NCBI GenBank assembly: GCA_964641965.1
Contig: CAZXLD010000005.1
Span: 115,495-179,494 of the forward strand
Source: JAJDFU01 sp964641965
Lineage (GTDB): Bacteria; Bacteroidota; Bacteroidia; Chitinophagales; Saprospiraceae
Length of the DNA: 64,000 nt
Direction: 5' to 3'
The notes beneath the pieces were generated by a model. The model had not been told where the DNA came from and did not search any database. It saw only the letters and a list, made by a program, of their open reading frames with translations. The position numbers and the translations under genes are program-made. How positions within the stretch are numbered: the first letter of the stretch is position 1; each line of letters opens with the position of its first letter. This document shows positions 15,557 through 25,077 of this stretch, piece by piece.

Positions 15557-18370
15557 TTACTTCTTCCAGTCATAGACCACCGAGGCATAGGCCAGGCGAC
15601 CGATAGCGGGTCCACCATAGGTCTGGAATTGTCGCTGGTCCAATACGTTGGATGCTCCTACCTTGAAAGTGGTATTGATGCGGGAAACCCGAACATTGAC
15701 CTGAGCATCCAATAAATCGTAAGTAGGTATAAAGCCGGTGAATTGAGGCGAACCTTCAAAAAGGAATCCCTCAATCCATTTGTAATTCACATTAAAGCCG
15801 AAGGTAACCCGTGGGGAGCCGATTGGAATATCCCGGCCACTCAGGCCAAGATTAAATTTGTGTTCCGGCGTATTGAAGGCAGGAACCACCGGGTCGTCTG
15901 TTTCGGTCACCAATCTGTTCCAGGAATAATTTCCAGAAGCTTGAAAATATCGGGCAAAGTAGTAGCTCAGTCCAATGGAAAACCCTTGGGATTGGACTTG
16001 GCTGGTCGAGTTGGCGGCATATCGGAATACCTGGACCTTTCTTGGTCGCCCGAAATCATCTGTTTCTACGTCGGCACCAATGAAGAAGCCGAGAAAATCT
16101 GTATACCAGTTGTAGTAAAATCCGGCGTCTACGTAAAGTTTCTGAAACAGCGTTGTACGGTAGCCAAACTCCAGGGTTCTCACTCTTTCCGGACGTACAG
16201 GGTCGATATCCACTTTGCGTTCCAAAATGGCCGGATCATTGGTAGCCAGCCATTCGTTCAAATCATCTAGTAACAGGAAGTCGGTCACCCCATTGAGGTT
16301 ACCTGCTAATATGGCCGGCCCCACATTCAAAAACAGGTATTGATCTTGCAGGGTTGGATTCCGGATGGCGGAAGAAAAGCTGGCTCGCAAATAGTTGTTT
16401 TGGGCGGGCTTCCATACAATAGAAGCGGCAGGAGAAAATAGCCAGTTAAAGTTTTGATTTTTGTCCGCTCGAAGCGTGAATTGGAGGTTTAGTTTTTCGT
16501 CAAAGACACTTTTGGAAATGCCCCCATAGAGCCCAAATTCGAAATTGGTAATTCGATCAAAGGTGTCCCGAAAAATGGAGCCTCTGGAATTTGGGGCATA
16601 TAATCTACCGTTTGCTCCGACCGTAATTTGGTCTGTCCATCCTGGAGTGAATATATATTCACCATGAGCATGGTACAATGCTGAAGTAGTAAAAAAGCGG
16701 GTCCCGCCTTCCGTCCTTTCCTTTCCGGTAATCAGGTTGAAAAGGCTATCGAAACGGGCGGTGCCTGGTACAAAAAAGTCTTCGCTATTCAATGGATTGT
16801 TCTGCATGTTTGCTGCAGCTTCCGTTTCTGCATGCCAGGCAACTACCTGATCGTTATTGTCTGCCAGCCATTGAAGCTGCCCCTCCGTATCAATATCGAT
16901 GATAACCTCCCCTGTTTCCGGATCCACGGTAAAGGTGGGCACCGGGAAATCTTCATCCGAGATTATTTGTGGGTTGATGTTGCGTACCCAATAATTGAAG
17001 TAATCCTGGCTCCATTGCAGGTTGGTTTTGGCCGAATCCAGCATGGCGAGTGCCGTAAAATAAGGATCGTAACTATCCCCTGCATTTTCGTGGGAGGCGT
17101 AGGCTCGGATGAAATATTTTCCGCGCTTTCGGAATTCCAATCGATTTTGGTAAAAGCGAATGTTTCTGAGGCTGAAGCGATTATCGCCTTGGTACACAGT
17201 GGTTCCGGTACCATAATTGGTGGAGGCTATGAATTCGGGCGATTCGATTCCGACAGACGGCTTGGTCCGGAAATGGAAAGCGGCGTTGGCTTTCAGGTTT
17301 CGGGTATCGTAGTCTACTAGGTCGATTTCCTGGTAACCGGTTCGGTAAAATATGTCAAGACCGGGATAAGGCCAGGGGTTTTGTGAACTGATATCGTTAC
17401 CTGAGAAATACTCGTCACCATAAATGTTTACAGCATCGAACCGGCCTGGATTATCGGCTGTTACCCGGGAGTCTGTGATCGGATCATAATTTTCGGCCTC
17501 CCAATCGTTGGCTCTTAGGTATGCAAAATTGATCTTGTAGGCGAAAAATTCGTTGCCTTCTTTATTTTTTACTGCTTGAGCCCATCTGGCAGCACCTTCA
17601 AAAAGGGAGCGTTCACCGACTTTGGCCGAAGCACTTAATCCCTGATGCAAGAATGGGTTTTTGGTCTCCATGCTAATTACTCCATTAAAGGCATTCGGCC
17701 CATAGAAGGCAGAGCTGGCCCCTTGTACGATGTCTACCTTCAGGACATCCAATTCAGGCGAACCAAGAAAATTACCTAGTGAAAAGTTGAGGCCGGGGGC
17801 TTGATTATCGACGCCGTCAATGATTTGCAGGCTTCTTACCGGGCTTGTACTGTTAAAACCTCGTGTGTTGATTACTTTAAATCCTAAACTTGCCGCAGTA
17901 AGGTCTACGCCTTTTAATGTCCCGAGCCCATCATAAAAATTATCTGAAGCTGTCTCCTTTATTGCTAGTAAGTCGAGTGATTCTATGGTAAGAGGGGCTG
18001 ACTTTTGTTTGTCGGAGATGCGTTGGCCGGTCACCTCTACCACGTTGGTTACAATGGCGCTCTCCGTGAGCTCAATTTTTAAGTCTGAAATACTGGCGGA
18101 TATCTCCATCTCTTTTGGAGAAAATCCGGTATAGGAAACTACAACGACAAAGGGTAGCGCTAGGTCGGTATTCAATACAAACTTACCATCGAAGTCTGTA
18201 ACCGTGCCTTGAGAAGAGCCCTTTACCAATATACTGGCTCCAATTAATGGCTCTTTGGATCCCTCGTCAACCACCTCGCCGGTGATAGAAGTAGCCTGGC
18301 CAAAACAGCAGGAGCAAAAGCCAAATAGGCAAATTATATTTAGAAGTTCCTTGCGAGAAAGAAATTTCAT
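15557..18370 (-). CDS. TonB-dependent outer-membrane receptor
   Basis: 937 residues. Signal peptide, then a CarboxypepD_reg-like beta-sandwich (about 26-110: TSITGEVVDEGSKEPLIGASILVKG ... TDFDGKFVL), a plug domain (about 125-235: ESLDLLAIKETASDNFYDGLGTL ... RGFNSTSPVRSLQIIDGVDNQAPG ... DVLKVDIVQGASSAFYGPNAFNGVI) and a 22-strand-type barrel to the C-terminus. No SusD-like partner is adjacent. The downstream gene is the T9SS hydrolase-like protein, so the pair may capture and pass one substrate across the outer membrane. The substrate cannot be read from the sequence; peptides, siderophores or polymers are all possible. Confidence 0.9.
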   Translation of the reverse strand: MKFLSRKELLNIICLFGFCSCCFGQATSITGEVVDEGSKEPLIGASILVKGSSQGTVTDFDGKFVLNTDLALPFVVVVSYTGFSPKEMEISASISDLKIELTESAIVTNVVEVTGQRISDKQKSAPLTIESLDLLAIKETASDNFYDGLGTLKGVDLTAASLGFKVINTRGFNSTSPVRSLQIIDGVDNQAPGLNFSLGNFLGSPELDVLKVDIVQGASSAFYGPNAFNGVISMETKNPFLHQGLSASAKVGERSLFEGAARWAQAVKNKEGNEFFAYKINFAYLRANDWEAENYDPITDSRVTADNPGRFDAVNIYGDEYFSGNDISSQNPWPYPGLDIFYRTGYQEIDLVDYDTRNLKANAAFHFRTKPSVGIESPEFIASTNYGTGTTVYQGDNRFSLRNIRFYQNRLEFRKRGKYFIRAYASHENAGDSYDPYFTALAMLDSAKTNLQWSQDYFNYWVRNINPQIISDEDFPVPTFTVDPETGEVIIDIDTEGQLQWLADNNDQVVAWHAETEAAANMQNNPLNSEDFFVPGTARFDSLFNLITGKERTEGGTRFFTTSALYHAHGEYIFTPGWTDQITVGANGRLYAPNSRGSIFRDTFDRITNFEFGLYGGISKSVFDEKLNLQFTLRADKNQNFNWLFSPAASIVWKPAQNNYLRASFSSAIRNPTLQDQYLFLNVGPAILAGNLNGVTDFLLLDDLNEWLATNDPAILERKVDIDPVRPERVRTLEFGYRTTLFQKLYVDAGFYYNWYTDFLGFFIGADVETDDFGRPRKVQVFRYAANSTSQVQSQGFSIGLSYYFARYFQASGNYSWNRLVTETDDPVVPAFNTPEHKFNLGLSGRDIPIGSPRVTFGFNVNYKWIEGFLFEGSPQFTGFIPTYDLLDAQVNVRVSRINTTFKVGASNVLDQRQFQTYGGPAIGRLAYASVVYDWKK

Positions 18371-18465
18371 GTTTTGATTGTGTGCTTATCTTGTAAAATG
18401 TTCTGAACTGGGTAGTTGGGCGGAAAAATAGTGAAAATTCGCTATTGGTTAAGCCTTTGTAAAAA

Positions 18466-18473
18466 CAAAATTA
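18466..18473 (-). promoter_or_regulatory. Candidate -7 box for the TonB receptor operon
   Basis: Minus-strand TAATTTTG (TAnnTTTG type) about 95 bases upstream of the receptor ATG. No convincing -33 box at the right spacing. Support comes mainly from its location in the only sizeable gap before the operon. Confidence 0.35.
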
Positions 18474-18562
18474 AAGCAACTTAAAGGCGATGCCGTCTTT
18501 GTCATTTACAAGTCTAAATCTGCTCATACCATAAATAGGCATACACGTGGTCGGCGGCGAAT

Positions 18563-19300
18563 TCAATCTACAATGCTCAATATAGCCGTAGCAAAGCCCA
18601 GTAATACGAATCCGGCTTTATACCAATTAAAACGATGTCCTCGACTATCTTCAGACTCAAAAAGAATGGTGGTAGCTATGTGTAAAAAGGAACCTGCAAC
18701 CAGGGCTAATAGAGGTGGATAATATTCCCTTAGCCCGGCTAGCCCGGTTCCTAACCAGGAACCCAGCGGAGACATGGTAGAAAAGATAAACAAGCAAAGG
18801 ACCACGACGGAAGGTTTTACACGAGACTGGATCAGGAGTATAGCCAAAGCAAAGGCGGCGGGAAATTTGTGTAAAACTATACCCCAGAATAGAGAAGCCC
18901 CATTCTCTGCCAAATGAGCTTCTGCAAGAGTAGGGAAAATGGTTAGAGGAAGTCCCTCCATAAAGGCATGAATGCAAAGCCCAAGCATCACCTGAATTAC
19001 CTGCCAGGGGCGTTTTCGGCTGTATTCAATCGCATGTATATGACCGTGCTCAATTCCTCTGGAAAGTGGTTCCAACAGCAATTGCACAATAAAACCAGCC
19101 AATATCCACAAACCAATCTGAGGTCCGCCAACCGTAAACAGGATGGGCAAAAGGAGTAAAAAGACAATGCCTAATAAGTAAGCTCCCGAGAACGAAAGTG
19201 CAAAGCCCAACAGGCCATCATCTCTTCGTTTAAGGAGAAATGCCAGGGCACCTCCGACCAGCACAGAAGCAAATAAAATGAGATATTCCCAGGTCGTCAT
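18563..19300 (-). CDS. ZIP-family divalent metal transporter
   Basis: 245 residues, about eight membrane segments. The conserved ZIP helices IV and V are visible: GLCIHAFMEGLPLTIFPT and GIVLHKFPAAFALAIL, which supply the His/Glu transport-site ligands; the variable loop has a small His cluster (IEHGHIHAIEY). Likely imports zinc or iron across the inner membrane, although some relatives export. The start lies one base after the PAP2 stop, so it is the third gene of a methyltransferase-PAP2-ZIP operon. The metal is not determinable from sequence. Confidence 0.88.
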   Translation of the reverse strand: MTTWEYLILFASVLVGGALAFLLKRRDDGLLGFALSFSGAYLLGIVFLLLLPILFTVGGPQIGLWILAGFIVQLLLEPLSRGIEHGHIHAIEYSRKRPWQVIQVMLGLCIHAFMEGLPLTIFPTLAEAHLAENGASLFWGIVLHKFPAAFALAILLIQSRVKPSVVVLCLFIFSTMSPLGSWLGTGLAGLREYYPPLLALVAGSFLHIATTILFESEDSRGHRFNWYKAGFVLLGFATAILSIVD

Positions 19301-19301
19301 A

Positions 19302-19877
19302 TCAGGCCTCGATCCGGTATTTTGGGGGTATTATTCGGTACAACCAAGTAAAAGTAATCCCAATAAGCAGACCTAACAGAGTTCCGCCCAAAACATCAAA
19401 AGGATAGTGGACGCCAACATAAACCTGGCCAAATGCAATGGAAGCCGCCCACAACCAAAGCAAGAGTTTTCCCCAACGCCCTAAAAACGGTAAGGTGAAA
19501 ACCCAAAAGGATGCCAATGCAAAATGGTTCGTAGCATGGGAGGAGGTAAAACTTTTGCCAACGCCGCAGCGATCTACCTTCAGACTTACCGTACTCTTGA
19601 ATCCGGGTTCATTACAAGGTCTCTCCCGGGCAACAGCCGGTTTTACGACCTTGCTGCTCATGGTATCGGCCAACCCTACCACAGCGACTACCACAAGAAT
19701 ATAAAGAAAGCCATTGAGCCGATACCGGACCAACAAAAACAGCACCAACGCCAAATAAAGTGGGATCCAGGTCCTCTTTTCCCTCCAAAAAGGCATAATC
19801 CCATCTAGGAAGGCATTTTGGAGACCATGATTAATCCAGTCGAAAATTTGTTGATCCAGTTGAATAAGTTCGGTCAT
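19302..19877 (-). CDS. PAP2-family membrane phosphatase
   Basis: 191 residues with about five membrane segments. The three PAP2 motifs are present: KPAVARERPCNEP (K-x6-RP), SFTSSHATNHFAL (PSGH-like, with Ser in place of the usual Pro-Ser-Gly) and VYVGVHYPFDVLGG (the SR-x5-H-x3-D type, His and Asp clear). Likely dephosphorylates undecaprenyl diphosphate or another lipid phosphate at the outer face of the inner membrane. Middle gene of a tightly spaced operon: three bases after the methyltransferase and one base before the ZIP transporter. Confidence 0.85.
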   Translation of the reverse strand: MTELIQLDQQIFDWINHGLQNAFLDGIMPFWREKRTWIPLYLALVLFLLVRYRLNGFLYILVVVAVVGLADTMSSKVVKPAVARERPCNEPGFKSTVSLKVDRCGVGKSFTSSHATNHFALASFWVFTLPFLGRWGKLLLWLWAASIAFGQVYVGVHYPFDVLGGTLLGLLIGITFTWLYRIIPPKYRIEA

Positions 19878-19880
19878 ACC

Positions 19881-20609
19881 TTACTTTTCGGCCAACAGGA
19901 TCAAGCGAGGACTTTCTTCCTGTTTGTAGGCATTGAGATGATAATCTCCAAAAGTAGATACAATTTTCAGGTTGGCTTGATCGAATAACCGTTGAAAATC
20001 TTCTAGGGCATACAATCGAACCCGTTCGCGGAAAACATAAGGCGTACCATCCACTTCGAAATGAATGTCTTTGAAGATGAATCCCGCCTCTATATACTTT
20101 AAGAGGGAAAACTCAATTCCTGATCGGACCTTTACTTCCTCTCCTAGCAGATGCCGAGTTACATAAAAACTGTTAAAAAAGTCCAACACAAATTTCCCTT
20201 CGGATTCTAAGCCGGTGCAAACATTTTTGAGCACTTTCAGGTCCTCTTTTTCCAGATCGAAGTAGCCAAAACTGGTGAAGAAATTAAAAATGAAATTGAA
20301 ATAATTAAACCGATACGGGAGCCGCATATCGTGTTGGTAAAAGGATAAATGGGGCCCTTCAAAGGCCCTGGCTTCTTGGATAGATGTAGCCGAAAGGTCG
20401 ATTCCGGTGACCGAATACCCCTTTTGGGCTAAAAAGCGGGAATACCTCCCTTTGCCACAGGCCAGGTCCAAAATTTTGGCATTTTCAGCCGGCTGGAGGT
20501 AGGTCAATAAGGAATTAATAAACTGGTGTGCTTCCGTTTCGTCGTGGTTGCTGTACAGGATGTGATAGTACGGGGAATCAAACCAGGTTCTATACCAGCT
20601 TTTGGTCAT
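19881..20609 (-). CDS. Class I SAM-dependent methyltransferase
   Basis: About 242 residues from the ATG at 20609 (MTKSWYRTWFDSPYYHILY), a start typical of a Bacteroidota methyltransferase family; the open frame extends to 20684. Motif I is KILDLACGKGRYSRFLAQKG, followed by VTGIDLSATSI (acidic ribose contact), HDMRLPY and a C-terminal half ending GDYHLNAYKQEESPRLILL. Small-molecule or lipid substrate unknown. First gene of a three-gene operon with PAP2 and ZIP genes; divergent from glmM. Confidence 0.85.
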   Translation of the reverse strand: MTKSWYRTWFDSPYYHILYSNHDETEAHQFINSLLTYLQPAENAKILDLACGKGRYSRFLAQKGYSVTGIDLSATSIQEARAFEGPHLSFYQHDMRLPYRFNYFNFIFNFFTSFGYFDLEKEDLKVLKNVCTGLESEGKFVLDFFNSFYVTRHLLGEEVKVRSGIEFSLLKYIEAGFIFKDIHFEVDGTPYVFRERVRLYALEDFQRLFDQANLKIVSTFGDYHLNAYKQEESPRLILLAEK

Positions 20610-20768
20610 CGGTGCTGATGGTTGCATGCTTCCCAATTCAGGTTCGGGCCTAAATATAGACTTTGTGGAGGGAGTAGACGTCATTTCTGCCTTCCCTTTC
20701 GGAAAATCTCCTCCAACTTGTGCTGGAGAGTGGGTTTTGAGATATTTAGGTTCTAAAATATCGAAATC

Positions 20769-22151
20769 GTGACCCTAATAAAATCAATCTCCGGAATCCG
20801 CGGGACCATCGGCGGATTTCCAGGAAACAACCTGACGCCTATTGATGTAGTAAACTGCACAGCGGCCTACGGCCAATGGTTGTTGCAGCAAGATAAGGGC
20901 AAAATAATAGTGGTTGGTCGGGATGCCCGGCCCTCCGGCCCAATGATTCAGCAATTAGCTATGCAAACCCTGGTTGGCCTGGGATTCCAGGTAATCGACC
21001 TCGGGCTTAGCACCACCCCAACGGTGGAAATGGCAGTGCCGGCAGAACAAGCCGCAGGAGGGATTATTCTAACGGCTAGCCATAATCCGGTACAATGGAA
21101 TGCGCTAAAGCTGCTGAACCACAAAGGAGAATTTATCTCCAAATCGGATGGAGAGACATTGCTGGCTTTGTTGAGCGGAGGAGAAATTGAGTTTCCAGGC
21201 GTCGAATCCCTCGGAAAAATCATCTCCAAAGAAGCCCATTACCTGGATTATCATATTAAAGCCATTCTGGATTTGGGGCTGGTTCCTACGAAAAAAATAC
21301 AGGACCGGAAATTTAAGGTAGTTGTTGACCCAGTGAATTCTTCCGGTGCAATAGCTGTTCCGGCTTTGCTAAAAGCGTTGGCTTGCGAAGTAATCCTCAT
21401 TAATGGAGAGGTCAATGGTCAGTTTGCCCACAACCCTGAGCCGCTTCCGGCGCATTTGCAGGAGTTGGGTCAAGCTGTGGTGACCCATGGCGCCGACCTG
21501 GGTGTCGCTGTAGACCCGGATGTGGACCGTTTGGCACTGGTTACGGAAAAGGGAACCTGGTTTGGGGAGGAATATACACTGGTGGCCGTAGCCGACTATG
21601 TCATCAGCAGGAAGCCCGGCAGTACGGTTTCCAATCTTTCTTCTACCAGAGCATTGGCGGATGTGGCCAGTCGCTACCATCAATCTTACTTTGCATCTGC
21701 AGTTGGCGAGGTCAATGTGGTAGCCAAGATGAAAGCTGTAAACGCAGTTATTGGAGGAGAGGGGAATGGTGGCGTGATCTTACCGGAATTGCATTATGGG
21801 AGAGATGCACTGGCTGGAATCGCACTGGTGCTGGCCGCTATGGCAGAAAATGAGGAGACCCTTTCCGAAATGCGAGAACGATTCCCCCACTATGAGATGG
21901 TGAAGGATAAGATCAGCCTGACCCCTGAGCTTAATTTGCCGGAATTACTCGATCAATTAGAAGGAAATTATTCCGATCAGAATATTGATCGTACCGACGG
22001 GTTGAAGATTAACTTTGCAGACCGCTGGGTGCACATGCGGGGGTCCAATACGGAGCCTATCATTCGAATCTATGCTGAGGCCCCCAGTTCGGAAGAAGCC
22101 TTGGAACTTGTTCGGACGATTCGGTCCCAGGTAGACACCCTTGTCGTTTAG
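20769..22151 (+). CDS. glmM: Phosphoglucosamine mutase
   Basis: 460 residues, alpha-D-phosphohexomutase fold, interconverting glucosamine 6- and 1-phosphate for UDP-GlcNAc and peptidoglycan synthesis. Starts with a GTG (ISGIRGTIGG follows, the usual N-terminus). The active phosphoserine loop is LTASHNPVQWNALK, the magnesium loop is DPDVDRLALV, the sugar-binding loop GEGNGG and the phosphate loop RGSNTEPIIRIYAEA. Related phosphomannomutases share these, so glmM is the likely but not certain name. Divergent from the methyltransferase gene, with 159 bases between the chosen starts. Confidence 0.88.
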   Translation: MTLIKSISGIRGTIGGFPGNNLTPIDVVNCTAAYGQWLLQQDKGKIIVVGRDARPSGPMIQQLAMQTLVGLGFQVIDLGLSTTPTVEMAVPAEQAAGGIILTASHNPVQWNALKLLNHKGEFISKSDGETLLALLSGGEIEFPGVESLGKIISKEAHYLDYHIKAILDLGLVPTKKIQDRKFKVVVDPVNSSGAIAVPALLKALACEVILINGEVNGQFAHNPEPLPAHLQELGQAVVTHGADLGVAVDPDVDRLALVTEKGTWFGEEYTLVAVADYVISRKPGSTVSNLSSTRALADVASRYHQSYFASAVGEVNVVAKMKAVNAVIGGEGNGGVILPELHYGRDALAGIALVLAAMAENEETLSEMRERFPHYEMVKDKISLTPELNLPELLDQLEGNYSDQNIDRTDGLKINFADRWVHMRGSNTEPIIRIYAEAPSSEEALELVRTIRSQVDTLVV

Positions 22152-22225
22152 CCGAAGAAGATTCATCGCGGGGTTAGGAGAAATGGGGATAATCCTTTTA
22201 TTTGGAAGGATATCCACAGTAAGCA

Positions 22226-23731
22226 ATGAAAACCATGGATCGAGTTGCTTTAGAGACGACACTGGAAGCTTTTTTCAGGCCCTATCACGATAAGGTCATT
22301 GGAGCGGATACCCGGTTTAGGACTACCTTCGGGGACCAACCTTTATTATATGCGGATTGGACTGCCAGTGGTCGGTTGTATCAGCCTATTGAAGATCGAT
22401 TGTGCAGGGAAATTGCGCCTTTGGTAGGAAATACCCATACCGAGACCACCATTACCGGCCGGAGTATGACCCTGGCATATCACGAGGCAAAAGCGATCAT
22501 AAAACGGCATGTAAGAGCCTCCCCAAGTGATGTCCTTATTTCCAGTAACTCGGGTATGACCGGAGTGGTGAATAAATTTCAGCGCATTCTGGGCCTGAAA
22601 GTCCATGAACGGTTTCGATACCAGGTAAGCCTGCCCGTCACCGAACGGCCCATCATTTTTGTTACCCATATGGAGCACCATTCTAACCAGACTTCCTGGA
22701 TGGAAACCCTGGCTGAAGTGGTGGTGGTACCTCCTGGAGCCGATGGCCTGGTTGATCTCCATCATTGGAAGACTATATTGAAGCAATATGAAGATCGACC
22801 TCAGAAAATTGCAGCCGTTACTTCCTGCTCCAACGTAACGGGCTTAAAGACACCCTACCATCAGATTGCGTCCTTGATGCATCAGCACGGAGGGCTTTGC
22901 TTTGTCGATTTTGCTTGCTCAGCGCCATATATAGACATCGATATGCGGCCAGAGGATCCGTTGGAGCATTTGGATGCGATTTATTTTTCTCCCCACAAGT
23001 TTCTGGGCGGTCCCGGTTCGTCGGGGGTATTGGTGTTCGATTCTCAATTGTACAAAAACCGGGTGCCTGACAATCCCGGCGGAGGGACGGTGGACTGGAC
23101 CAATCCATGGGGGGAACATAAGTACATTGATGAAATTGAAGCACGTGAGGATGGAGGCACTCCTGCTTTTCTCCAAACCATTCGGGTAGCCTTGGCTATT
23201 CAACTCAAAGAAGAAATGGGAGTTGACCGAATACTGGCCAGAGAGAAAGAACTATTAGCCCGCGTTTGGAATCGGTTTGACCGGCTTCCCCGGTTGCACA
23301 TTTTGGCTGGGAAGCATCGAGATCGACTGGGCGTAATTTCCTTCTATATTGAAGGGATGCATTATAATTTGGGCGTGAAGCTCTTAAATGATCGGTTTGG
23401 CATTCAAGTGCGGGGCGGATGCTCGTGCGCAGGAACATACGGTCATTACTTGTTAAATGTAGATCCTACCTATTCGAAAACGATCACGGATAAAATCGAC
23501 GTGGGGGATTTGTCCGAAAAACCGGGGTGGCTGCGCATGTCTATTCATCCGATTATGACCGATCTCGAACTAGATGCCATCCTGGATGGCATTGAAGCAC
23601 TCCACGACCACCATGAAGCATGGGCTTGTGATTATGAGTATCACGGCCGGATCAATGAATTTTCCTGCAAACTAAATGGGCCGGACGAAAAGGAGTTGGT
23701 GGAAGGCTGGTTTTCTCGTCCGTTGGCCTAA
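22226..23731 (+). CDS. Class V aminotransferase-fold PLP enzyme (cysteine desulfurase-like)
   Basis: 501 residues, longer than a standard NifS/SufS protein by about 90. PLP-fold motifs: LLYADWTASGRLYQPIEDRL at the N-terminus, ISSNSGMTGVVNKFQ, MEHHSNQTSW, DFACSAPY, and the Schiff-base Lys in IYFSPHKFLGGPGSSGVLVF. The Cys-containing loop VRGGCSCAGTYGHY is at the position of the desulfurase catalytic Cys. A second in-frame ATG lies three codons on. Followed after about 100 bases by a classic cysteine desulfurase on the same strand, so both may serve sulfur mobilisation, but this one could act on another amino acid. Confidence 0.8.
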   Translation: MKTMDRVALETTLEAFFRPYHDKVIGADTRFRTTFGDQPLLYADWTASGRLYQPIEDRLCREIAPLVGNTHTETTITGRSMTLAYHEAKAIIKRHVRASPSDVLISSNSGMTGVVNKFQRILGLKVHERFRYQVSLPVTERPIIFVTHMEHHSNQTSWMETLAEVVVVPPGADGLVDLHHWKTILKQYEDRPQKIAAVTSCSNVTGLKTPYHQIASLMHQHGGLCFVDFACSAPYIDIDMRPEDPLEHLDAIYFSPHKFLGGPGSSGVLVFDSQLYKNRVPDNPGGGTVDWTNPWGEHKYIDEIEAREDGGTPAFLQTIRVALAIQLKEEMGVDRILAREKELLARVWNRFDRLPRLHILAGKHRDRLGVISFYIEGMHYNLGVKLLNDRFGIQVRGGCSCAGTYGHYLLNVDPTYSKTITDKIDVGDLSEKPGWLRMSIHPIMTDLELDAILDGIEALHDHHEAWACDYEYHGRINEFSCKLNGPDEKELVEGWFSRPLA

Positions 23732-23771
23732 TGTGCTGGAGTTGAATTTTGTTGTTTAAGGGGGTTGCGAA

Positions 23772-23794
23772 TTGGGGAGGTTTCCCAACTTTTT
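23772..23794 (+). terminator. Weak terminator-like hairpin
   Basis: TTGGG (23772-23776) pairs with CCCAA (23884 minus 100, i.e. 23784-23788), then C and a run of five T. Lies between the two class V PLP genes. Short stem, so read-through is likely. Confidence 0.4.
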
Positions 23795-23832
23795 AGGGGG
23801 TTTTTATTGTTCCTTTTCTAAACGTTCACGGC

Positions 23833-24972
23833 ATGCGCATTTTTCTGGACTATGCAGCTACTACACCCATTGATCAGGAGGTTAAGTCGGTTATGGTAGA
23901 GGCAATGGATCGGTATCCCGGTAATCCTTCTTCCATCCACCGGGAAGGCAGGGAAGCGCGCTCTGCTATTGAAGAAGCCCGGAAAACGGTAGCCAGAAAT
24001 ATCGGTGCCTCCATCGGAGAGGTATTCTTCACCTCTGGTGGAACCGAATCGAGTAATATGGCCCTCAAAGGGTGCGTGCAAGATTTAGGTGTCCAACGAA
24101 TTATCAGCTCTCCCATTGAGCACCATTGTGTGTTGCATTCCCTGGATCGTTTGGAAAAGGAGGGCACTACAATTATCTATCTGAAGGTTGACCGCCAGGG
24201 ATATCCGGATTTAGAACAACTTGAAAGCCTGCTTTCGGGATCGGACCAAAAAACATTGGTCTCCTTGATGCATGCCAACAACGAGATTGGAACTTTGATC
24301 GATCTGGAAAAAATTGGTTCCCTGTGTCGGGAATATGGCGCTCTCTTTCATTCGGATACCGTACAGACTGTCGGTACGTATCCTATCAATGTCACCGATT
24401 TACCTATCGATTTTATTACCGGCTCGGCGCACAAATTTTTTGGCCCCAAAGGAGTCGGATTTATTTACATCCATAACGAGGTGCAATTAAAGCCCTTCAT
24501 TGACGGTGGTGCCCAGGAACGCAATATGCGCGCGGGCACTGAGAATACGTATGGGATATTGGGCATGGCTAAAGCCCTGGAACTAGCCTTGGCTCAACAA
24601 GAAGCGCGTAAGAAGCACATTACAGACCTGAAAGCTTACCTGAAGACTATGCTCGACGCGGCTTTTCCAGGGGTGGAATACGTAGGAGATTGGGAGCATG
24701 GGCACTACAAATTGTTGAATGTGTCGTTTCCTCCTTCGCCCAAAGCCGAACTTTTACTGCTCAATTTGGATATGGCGGGTATCAGCGTTTCCGGGGGTAG
24801 CGCCTGTAGTTCCGGGGCGGATGCCGGATCTCATGTGTTGCAGCAGCTGTTAGGAGCGGAGAATACCCGTACTTCCATTCGGATCTCCCTGTCCCATTTG
24901 AATACCAGAGCAGAAATGGAAGTTTTGGTTGAAAAGTTGAAGGCTATTTTAGGTGTACCGGCTGGCGTTTGA
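23833..24972 (+). CDS. Cysteine desulfurase (NifS/IscS type)
   Basis: 379 residues. N-terminus MRIFLDYAATTPID is the family signature. Visible: FTSGGTESSNMALKG, EHHCVLHSLD, MHANNEIGTL, HSDTVQTVG, the PLP Lys in TGSAHKFFGPKGVGF, RAGTENTYGI, and the persulfide-forming Cys in SGGSACSSGADAGSHVL. It removes sulfur from cysteine for Fe-S clusters or tRNA thiolation. No IscU or SufU gene is nearby. Ends near a convergent gliding-motility-type secreted protein. Confidence 0.93.
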   Translation: MRIFLDYAATTPIDQEVKSVMVEAMDRYPGNPSSIHREGREARSAIEEARKTVARNIGASIGEVFFTSGGTESSNMALKGCVQDLGVQRIISSPIEHHCVLHSLDRLEKEGTTIIYLKVDRQGYPDLEQLESLLSGSDQKTLVSLMHANNEIGTLIDLEKIGSLCREYGALFHSDTVQTVGTYPINVTDLPIDFITGSAHKFFGPKGVGFIYIHNEVQLKPFIDGGAQERNMRAGTENTYGILGMAKALELALAQQEARKKHITDLKAYLKTMLDAAFPGVEYVGDWEHGHYKLLNVSFPPSPKAELLLLNLDMAGISVSGGSACSSGADAGSHVLQQLLGAENTRTSIRISLSHLNTRAEMEVLVEKLKAILGVPAGV

Positions 24973-25077
24973 TAGGAGGTCCTTGGTAAGGGTTAAATCA
25001 CCTGGAAAATAGTTATGTCTTGATGCCAGACTCTCTACCCTAATATTCCCATTTATCAAGAGAGCAGGGGCAGCATA

